64,000 bases of DNA. It comes from an uncultured Clostridia bacterium (GTDB taxonomy: Bacteria; Bacillota; Clostridia; Christensenellales; UBA1242). The DNA lies in the NCBI GenBank assembly GCA_934778215.1, contig CAKVOE010000001.1:1-64000 (forward strand). Direction: 5' to 3'. This document shows positions 58,510 through 64,000 of this stretch, piece by piece; the stretch's first letter is position 1; every line of letters begins with the position of its first letter. Below the pieces are notes generated by a model. The model saw nothing but the letters and a program-made list of their open reading frames with translations. It was not told the origin of the DNA and searched no databases. The translations under genes were made by a program, and so were the position numbers.

Positions 58510-58595
58510 TGGTGCGAACAACTGGACTTGAACCAGCACGGAGTTGCCCCCACAAGCACCTCAAGCTTGCGTGTCTGCCATTCCACCATATTCGC
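58510..58595 (-). tRNA. tRNA-Leu, anticodon GAG
   Basis: An 86-nt class II tRNA on the minus strand: acceptor GCGAATA pairs with TGTTCGC, there is a long variable arm (GTGGGGGCAACTCC region), the T-arm is GGTTCAAGTCC, and CCA is encoded. The anticodon arm CAAGC..GCTTG holds loop TTGAGGT, giving GAG, which reads leucine CUC/CUU. Its 3' 40 bp are duplicated at 54832-54871. Confidence 0.93.
58511..58550 (-). repeat. Right attachment-site copy inside tRNA-Leu
   Basis: A 40-bp identity with 54832-54871. The island of about 3.6 kb lies between the copies and leaves the tRNA gene intact. Confidence 0.85.
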
Positions 58596-58846
58596 ATTTA
58601 TATAATAAATTATAATCAAGGCAAATATATTTGTCAATAATTCTTTCGCTAAGCGATAAATTTTAGGTGATGACTTACAGTTTTTTTGGGCTAATAAAGT
58701 TTTAAGAATTTAGAATTTTTATAAAAATTTGTACGGGTTAATTTTCAATTTGTTTAAAATCAACATTGTTAATTTTTGGTATTTTAGTAATACTAAATTC
58801 AACATTGTTAATTTTGGGTCAATTTGGTTTTAATAACGCACCAACG
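58596..58846. other. Non-coding gap with a 17-bp direct repeat
   Basis: TCAACATTGTTAATTTT occurs at 58760-58776 and 58799-58815, and a palindrome (TTTAGTA and TACTAAA, 58783-58797) sits between them. No gene seen. Confidence 0.5.
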
Positions 58847-59779
58847 TTAGTTATCTATTGGGGTTAATGGCTTAACTTTATAGTTTTTGCCCTGATATAT
58901 ATCATTCTCAATAAAATATTTGGTCATATTATTTAATACAACTTTTTTGTGCAAATTCCATTCGGGTGCGACAAGTTCTGTGCGTGGGGCATCGGCGGTT
59001 ATTCTGTGAACCACAATATCTGGTCTTAAATTTTGTATAATTAAGCCACAGTTGCATATATAATTTTCCATGGTTATAGGCGTATAAAGATTTTTTGTAT
59101 ACATTTCATTCAATTTTGTGTTTTTTAAAACATAGGTTGAATGAATTTTTATTCCATGTATGGGTAGGGAGTTTATAAGACTTATTGTATCTAAAATATC
59201 TTTTTGGGTTTCGTTTGGAAGACCGACCATAATATGTACAATAACTTTAATATTTGCTTCATTAAGTAGTTTTACGGCGGTTATAAAATCTTGTGTTTTA
59301 TAGCAACGATTAATGGTTTTGCCGATGTTGTCGTTTGCGGTTTGCAAGCCTAATTCTACATAAACATCGGTTTTTTCTTGTAAAGATTTTAATACGGCAA
59401 CATTTTCTTTACAAATACAATCGGGTCTGGTGGCTATGCTTATGCCAACAATTTTATCGGAAATTAGACAGTCAAAATACTTTTTCTTCAAGTTTTCGGG
59501 AGTGTCGTAGGTTGAGGTAAAATTTTGAAAGTATACGATAAATTTATTGGCTCGATCTTTTTTGTAACTGTTTAAATAATTTGTTATTTGTGTTTTTATT
59601 GGCAGAGGTGCAAGTTGGTCGCCCGAGCCTCTAGAAGAGCAAAATATACAACCGCCGGTACCAACCTTGCCATCTCTATTGGGGCAAGTAAAACCGCCAT
59701 CTATACATATTTTTAGGGTTCTTTCGCCATATATTTTATTATAGTAACTATTTAGTTTGTTATAAATAAATTTTTCCAT
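58847..59779 (-). CDS. Radical SAM protein, YhcC/TIGR01212 family
   Basis: A 310-residue radical-SAM protein. The cluster cysteines are in TCPNRDG and, eleven residues on, CIFC, which fits this family rather than the plain CX3CX2C motif. IATRPDCI, VELGLQTAND and VIVHIMVGLPNETQKDILDT are further family segments typical of Elp3-like barrels. Length is normal. The substrate is unknown; members have been linked to RNA or other modification without firm proof. It is a single gene with a weak ribosome site. Confidence 0.88.
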   Translation of the reverse strand: MEKFIYNKLNSYYNKIYGERTLKICIDGGFTCPNRDGKVGTGGCIFCSSRGSGDQLAPLPIKTQITNYLNSYKKDRANKFIVYFQNFTSTYDTPENLKKKYFDCLISDKIVGISIATRPDCICKENVAVLKSLQEKTDVYVELGLQTANDNIGKTINRCYKTQDFITAVKLLNEANIKVIVHIMVGLPNETQKDILDTISLINSLPIHGIKIHSTYVLKNTKLNEMYTKNLYTPITMENYICNCGLIIQNLRPDIVVHRITADAPRTELVAPEWNLHKKVVLNNMTKYFIENDIYQGKNYKVKPLTPIDN

Positions 59780-59840
59780 AATTAAATTTTAGCAAACAAA
59801 AAAATATTTTTCAACATTTTTTATGCTAATTATATTTGCA

Positions 59841-59869
59841 TTGACAAACAAAAAACAAAGTTTTATAAT
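59841..59869 (+). promoter_or_regulatory. Promoter of the cation antiporter gene
   Basis: TTGACA, a 17-nt spacer, then TATAAT, both perfect. Confidence 0.9.
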
Positions 59870-59872
59870 TTA

Positions 59873-59900
59873 AAAATAGGTTTACCAAAGAACCTATTTT
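59873..59900 (+). other. Hairpin at the extreme 5' end of the antiporter mRNA
   Basis: A perfect 10-bp stem (AAAATAGGTT with AACCTATTTT), 8-nt loop, starting at about the transcription start and ending just before the ribosome site TAGGAG. It could stabilise the mRNA or act as a weak attenuator. Confidence 0.6.
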
Positions 59901-59917
59901 GGTTAGGAGAAAATTTA

Positions 59918-60946
59918 ATGAACCCCATAATTTATATACTTTTTACATATATCTGTCTTTCTGTTTTAATTGTATTTTTATCAATAAAACTATCTGACTA
60001 TATCGATTTATTAGACAAAAAAACCAACCTATCAGGAGCGTTTTTGGGTGGAGTATTGCTTGCAATTATAACATCACTTCCAGAATTGTTTACATCTTTT
60101 AGTTCGGTAATTTTTTTAAATGAGTCGAGAATGGTTATAGGTAACATCTTAGGCTCAAATTCATTTGACATTTTAATATTAGGCTTTTGCATTATCGCTT
60201 TTTATAAAAACTATAAAAACGATAAAATCGATTTTAAAGCACATTTTATTGTATGTTTGGGTCTAATTGCTATGTATTTATGCTTAATTGTCCCACTATA
60301 CATAAAAAATGCCCAATTAGTAATAGGAACAATTAACATCTGTTTCATTTTAATTGCAATTATTTATGGTATTGTTTTATGGAGAATGCCAAAAAATGAT
60401 GAAGTAGTGGCAATAGAAACGCCAACTAAAACAACAAACGCCGAAAGTGAAGGCGTTTTGAATAAAAAAGAAGATAGTATAAAAAAGATTGTTACCAAAT
60501 TTATTATTTGCTCACTTTTGTTAGTAGGGGTTAGCATTTTAATTACTTATGCAACAAGTGATATTGCAGAATATTTTAGTTTAGAAACTAGCACTGCGGG
60601 AGTTCTGTTTCTTGCAATAGCGACTTCGCTTCCTGAGGTTGTTTCTACAATTGCTTTATGTAGCAAGGGTAATTTTGATGCGTCATTTGGAAACATTTTG
60701 GGCTCGTGCTTATTTAACACCTTTATACTAACACTAACAGAGTTTATTTATTTTAAAGAATCAATACTTGTCCCATGCGATTTCGCATCAATAAAATTGG
60801 TTATTTTAAATTTTGTGTCGGTGTTTGCAACTATTACAATATTGCTAATTAAGCGATCAAAAAAGGAAATTAAAGGTAAACGAGTATTTGATTATATTTT
60901 AAGTGCAATTTTAGTGCTTTCGTATGCTGTATATTACTTAATTTAA
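59918..60946 (+). CDS. Sodium/calcium exchanger-family membrane protein
   Basis: A 342-residue CaCA-superfamily antiporter with about ten membrane spans in two inverted halves. The ion-binding alpha repeats are clear: ITSLPELFTSF with GNILGSNSFDILIL in the first half, and ATSLPEVVSTI with GNILGSCLFNTFIL in the second, both with the key Glu. A 40-residue charged loop (about 160-195) separates the halves. It exchanges Na+ or H+ for Ca2+ or a similar cation; the exact ions are not predictable. It has a perfect promoter and its own terminator, so it is monocistronic. Confidence 0.9.
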   Translation: MNPIIYILFTYICLSVLIVFLSIKLSDYIDLLDKKTNLSGAFLGGVLLAIITSLPELFTSFSSVIFLNESRMVIGNILGSNSFDILILGFCIIAFYKNYKNDKIDFKAHFIVCLGLIAMYLCLIVPLYIKNAQLVIGTINICFILIAIIYGIVLWRMPKNDEVVAIETPTKTTNAESEGVLNKKEDSIKKIVTKFIICSLLLVGVSILITYATSDIAEYFSLETSTAGVLFLAIATSLPEVVSTIALCSKGNFDASFGNILGSCLFNTFILTLTEFIYFKESILVPCDFASIKLVILNFVSVFATITILLIKRSKKEIKGKRVFDYILSAILVLSYAVYYLI

Positions 60947-60957
60947 TAATTACAAGC

Positions 60958-60990
60958 GGTCATCAGGCTTTTGTTTTGATGACCTTTTTT
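60958..60990 (+). terminator. Intrinsic terminator of the antiporter gene
   Basis: A stem (GGTCATCA with TTGATGACC) is followed by six T. Confidence 0.85.
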
Positions 60991-61005
60991 AATGCACAAA
61001 AAACT

Positions 61006-61040
61006 ATTTGTTTGACAAAAGAAAACAAATTTATTATTAT
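61006..61040 (+). promoter_or_regulatory. Promoter of the protease gene with an operator-like palindrome
   Basis: TTGACA (61012), a 17-nt spacer, then TATTAT (61035). ATTTGTTT (61006-61013) and AAACAAAT (61023-61030) form an 8-bp inverted repeat that straddles the -35, a good place for a repressor. Confidence 0.6.
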
Positions 61041-61062
61041 AAATATATAAGGAAAAAATATT

Positions 61063-63690
61063 ATGAAAAATTTTAAGAAAATATTATATAGCATATTTTT
61101 TGTTTTTTTAGTTGGTTTTTTGGTTGGCTCAACGGCTTATAGTGAAAAAACTAATTATAACTACATAAACACCGAAGCGAGTGAATACACAACTGAGGTG
61201 CAAGATGTAAAATATGATCCCCGAAAGAAAACCTACCTAACAGCAATCAAAAATCAAGGACAGTTGGGGCTTTGCTGGGCGTATTCTATTTTGGACAATA
61301 TAGAAATTAATTTAAGAAAAAACTATAATGCAGACGGCAGATATAATTCTATAAATTTAAGCGAAAGAGATTTTGCCTATTTTGTAAAAAATGGCAAGGA
61401 CACTAATCTTTCTAGTACAACCTTTGGCGATGGCGGAGATTGCTCCTTGTTAGGTTCAGAGTATTCAATGCTAAATTACATTTATAACTCGGGCGAAGAT
61501 GTTTCAAGTGCTATACAAACCGCTATTAGCGGGTGGGGTGTAAGGCTACAAGATTATGTAGAAAACACATCTACGCTTACGGGGTATTGCTTAGATATGC
61601 CAAGCAATATGGAAAGTAGACGAAACTCATCAGTTTTAATAAAAGGGTTTAAAAACTTTAAGGTAACTGATAGTGATTTTTCGTTTGCAAATATTAAGAG
61701 TGAAATTGTAAAAACGGGTTCGGTATTAACGGCTTACAAAATGGACAACGCCGATGACTATGTTAAAAAAAGTTTTAACTATGCAAGTGACGGAAGTTAT
61801 AATTTTTATATTCCAAGCGGTGTATACAATACAACTGATCACCTATTAACCATTGTTGGTTGGGACGATAACTATAACAAAAACAATTTTTCTACTATTG
61901 CTGGACATACTTTGCCAAGCACAAATGGTGCATGGCTTGTAAAAAATTCGTGGGGAAGCACTTGGGGAGAATCGGGCTATGTTTGGGTATCTTATGAAGA
62001 CTTTGGGCCAATGCTTAATGGATATTTTGCTGTTGAAATAGAAGAATTTATACCAGAAAGAAATGTTTATCAGCACGATGTTGGTTTTTCTAGTATTTTA
62101 ACCTTTCAAAAAGCAAGTTCTATTACGGTTGGCAACGTGTTTTACAATGGAAAAAATGAACAAAAAATTGATGGCGTTGGTTATTATCTTGTAGAAAATA
62201 GTGAAATAAATGCCGATGAAACCATTACAAAAGCAACAAAACAATCGGCAACAATAAAAGTATATGTAAGTTCTTCTAAAATGAAAACGCCAGAAGACGG
62301 AACAGCGGTTATTTCGGTAACCGATGAGGGAGGAGTTTCTAGCGGTTATAGATTTGTTCAATTTTCTGAGTCACAAAAAGCAAAAATAAATAAGGGGCAA
62401 TATTTTTCGGTGGTGGTAACAATCTCGTCAAAGGGGAGTGTACGCCTTGCGGTAGAAGGAAAGGGGCCAGTAGGGTATAAGTATTATAACTCTGTTGAGG
62501 GGAGCAGTTTTATAAAGAGTAGCAAATATTGGATAGATTGTGCCACGGGTAAAAATGTGCAATTAGGAACGGTGACAGAATCATATAATGTAAATAATGT
62601 ATGTGTAAAGGCGTATACTACAACTACTGAATGTAACCACAACTACATTGAACAAGACCACATTGTTGGCGATTGCAAAAATTTTGGTTATTATGTAAAA
62701 AAGTGCACCAAGTGCGACAAAATTATCTTTGAAAGCGACAACAGTTATGGATCTCATAAATATGCGACAAAACATATTGATGGCGATTGCAAAAACAAGG
62801 GATATACTACCGATTATTATTGCGAAATTTGTGGCTATGATGCATCTACAGAAGACGAATCAAAACGAGTTTATGACGATTATTTTGGCGAGCATAAGTA
62901 TGAAGAGTTTTTAATTTCTGATGGAGATTGTCACCACTATCCGCAAGAAACAGATAAATGTAAACTGTGCGGAGATATAAAAATAGTCGAACGGCCAGAT
63001 TTGGGGTATGGCGACCATATTTACGAGAAGTCGGCAACCTTTGATGAAGATGGTAAATATTACTGTAATGTGGGCGGTTGCGATGCGTATTTTATTCAAA
63101 CGGAAGGCGTGGCGGGAGAGCGGTTGAGTTATACTACTAAAGAAAATTATATAATTTTGCCATACAAAGATATTAGGGAAGTTAAAAGTGTGTTACTTTC
63201 TACCGATGTTGGAGAATGTGTTTTGGATCCAGCAATTTTACAAGGAGTCAACCAAGATGACAAAATTAAAATTTTACTTGAAAAAGTGGATTTGTTAGAC
63301 GAAAAATTTAATGCATTTATTACAGGCAAACTTGCAGAGTTTAAAGCATACAAAATCGAAATAAAAGTAAATGGGGAAGCGGTACCTTCGCTAAATGAAA
63401 AAGTTAAATTAATAATTCCTTACCAAATTAAAAGTGATGAACAATGTGAATTATATATTCAAGCAGAAAATGAATTAATAAAAAGTTCAGCAATTAATAT
63501 ACTAGATAATGGAAAAATTGAAGTGGGTGTATTTAATTCGGGTATTGTAGTAGTAGGCACAAATAAAATTGAAAAGGTTTACAAACTACAAACCAAAGAT
63601 TTAGTAATTATAATTTCAACACTTGTTTGCGTAATTGTGATAGGAGAAATTTACACATTTACAAGAAAAAAGAAGAAAGAAAGTGAGTAA
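61063..63690 (+). CDS. Secreted papain-like cysteine protease with surface anchor
   Basis: An 875-residue C1-family peptidase. Signal peptide to about residue 27. The protease domain (about 50-330) has the oxyanion Gln and nucleophile Cys in IKNQGQLGLCWAYSILD, His in TTDHLLTIVGWDDNY, and Asn in WLVKNSWGSTWGESGY. A lectin-like beta domain follows (about 340-525). Next are Cys/His repeats (CNHNYIEQDHIVGDCKNFG..CTKCD) related to those of the protein at 50227, a beta-rich region, and one C-terminal membrane helix with a Lys-rich tail. It should face outside, anchored to the membrane, and cleave surface or environmental proteins. Confidence 0.9.
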   Translation: MKNFKKILYSIFFVFLVGFLVGSTAYSEKTNYNYINTEASEYTTEVQDVKYDPRKKTYLTAIKNQGQLGLCWAYSILDNIEINLRKNYNADGRYNSINLSERDFAYFVKNGKDTNLSSTTFGDGGDCSLLGSEYSMLNYIYNSGEDVSSAIQTAISGWGVRLQDYVENTSTLTGYCLDMPSNMESRRNSSVLIKGFKNFKVTDSDFSFANIKSEIVKTGSVLTAYKMDNADDYVKKSFNYASDGSYNFYIPSGVYNTTDHLLTIVGWDDNYNKNNFSTIAGHTLPSTNGAWLVKNSWGSTWGESGYVWVSYEDFGPMLNGYFAVEIEEFIPERNVYQHDVGFSSILTFQKASSITVGNVFYNGKNEQKIDGVGYYLVENSEINADETITKATKQSATIKVYVSSSKMKTPEDGTAVISVTDEGGVSSGYRFVQFSESQKAKINKGQYFSVVVTISSKGSVRLAVEGKGPVGYKYYNSVEGSSFIKSSKYWIDCATGKNVQLGTVTESYNVNNVCVKAYTTTTECNHNYIEQDHIVGDCKNFGYYVKKCTKCDKIIFESDNSYGSHKYATKHIDGDCKNKGYTTDYYCEICGYDASTEDESKRVYDDYFGEHKYEEFLISDGDCHHYPQETDKCKLCGDIKIVERPDLGYGDHIYEKSATFDEDGKYYCNVGGCDAYFIQTEGVAGERLSYTTKENYIILPYKDIREVKSVLLSTDVGECVLDPAILQGVNQDDKIKILLEKVDLLDEKFNAFITGKLAEFKAYKIEIKVNGEAVPSLNEKVKLIIPYQIKSDEQCELYIQAENELIKSSAINILDNGKIEVGVFNSGIVVVGTNKIEKVYKLQTKDLVIIISTLVCVIVIGEIYTFTRKKKKESE

Positions 63691-63695
63691 AAAAT

Positions 63696-63738
63696 AGTCC
63701 GTAAAATTTTTAATTTTAAAAATTTTTACGGACTTTTT
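63696..63738 (+). terminator. Intrinsic terminator of the protease gene
   Basis: A long stem (AGTCCGTAAAAATTTTT-type arms) is followed by TTTTTC. The rest of the gap to 63923 holds nothing I can support. Confidence 0.85.
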
Positions 63739-63923
63739 CTTTAAATTTATATTTTAAAACAGGGGCTATATTTTGCTTACAAATCGGATTGATTTACTGG
63801 TCTATCCGACCCTTATTGGTCAAAAAGTGGCAAATTTCACCCCAAAAAGCAACATTTTAAATTTTAAATATGTAAAAATTCTAAAAATTTGTTGTTTTTG
63901 TGGTTTCATTTTACAAAATTTTT

Positions 63924-64000
63924 TTAGTCAAATTCTCTCGATTTTGCATGGAAATAAATTGCCATTGTTCCGGGTCCGGAGTGGTTGGTAACTAGTGCTG
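63924..64000 (-). CDS. C-terminal end of a possible DegV-family protein (partial)
   Basis: On the minus strand the last 24 codons read ALVTNHSGPGTMAIYF and eight more residues, then TAA. H-x-GPGT followed by a short hydrophobic strand is how DegV fatty-acid-binding proteins end. The rest of the gene lies beyond the right edge. The fragment is short, so the family call is tentative. Confidence 0.5.
   Translation of the reverse strand, partial: ALVTNHSGPGTMAIYFHAKSREFD

Noticed and set aside
63773..63991. 72-residue plus-strand ORF at the right edge
   Set aside because: No ribosome site. The opposite strand ends with a DegV-like H-x-GPGT C-terminus that explains the GC-richer last 75 bases better.

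Overview
This window looks like chromosome from an uncultured or little-studied low-GC, strictly anaerobic member of the Bacillota (Clostridia-like, probably gut). The evidence is an AT-rich sequence with sigma-A-type promoters and strong AGGAGG-type ribosome sites, a pyruvate:ferredoxin oxidoreductase, an oxygen-sensitive class III ribonucleotide reductase with its activase, an archaeal-type aspartyl-tRNA synthetase, and many secreted proteins with Gram-positive-style repeats. No species is claimed.

Layout. 1-3.3 kb: the end of a gene with an N-terminal 15-residue repeat, a candidate small RNA, and two related unknown genes. 3.3-22.2 kb: an extracellular or capsular polysaccharide locus. A minus-strand operon holds uppP and two O-antigen-polymerase-like proteins. 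A long plus-strand operon holds a polymerase-like/priming-transferase fusion, glycosyltransferases, a chain-length protein, an EpsG-type polymerase, UDP-GlcNAc 2-epimerase, a flippase and galE. 22.5-24 kb: a secreted protein behind a (TA)10 promoter. 24-43.5 kb: mostly housekeeping genes (PFOR, truA, aspS, rplM-rpsI, nrdD-trxB-nrdG, rnr-smpB-ssrA), interrupted by a variable surface protein at 35.9-37.9 kb. 43.7-53.2 kb: a 1690-residue repeat lipoprotein, a tyrosine recombinase and another repeat-rich surface protein. 54.8-58.6 kb: a small island between a tRNA-Leu gene and a 40-bp copy of its 3' end. 58.8-64 kb: a radical-SAM protein, a cation antiporter, a secreted papain-like protease, and the end of what may be a DegV gene.

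Most notable is a surface-variation theme. (1) Two promoters each lie between inverted repeats, as in invertible DNA switches: 35753-35907, pointing at a surface gene (ON), and 48795-48950, pointing away from the giant lipoprotein gene (OFF). (2) Both repeat pairs have the same internal plan, two opposed arms with a CTAT/ATAG inner edge around a 7-bp asymmetric core. This suits a tyrosine recombinase, and one is encoded beside the second switch. (3) The protein under the ON switch ends in a domain like the variable region of diversity-generating retroelements, with a dense run of NNT codons explicable as mutated AAT codons; no reverse transcriptase or template is in the window. (4) A third surface gene has a (TA)10 tract exactly in its promoter spacer. 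Together these would give on/off control plus possible sequence diversification of the cell surface. Inversion, mutagenesis and slippage are inferences from sequence, not demonstrated facts.
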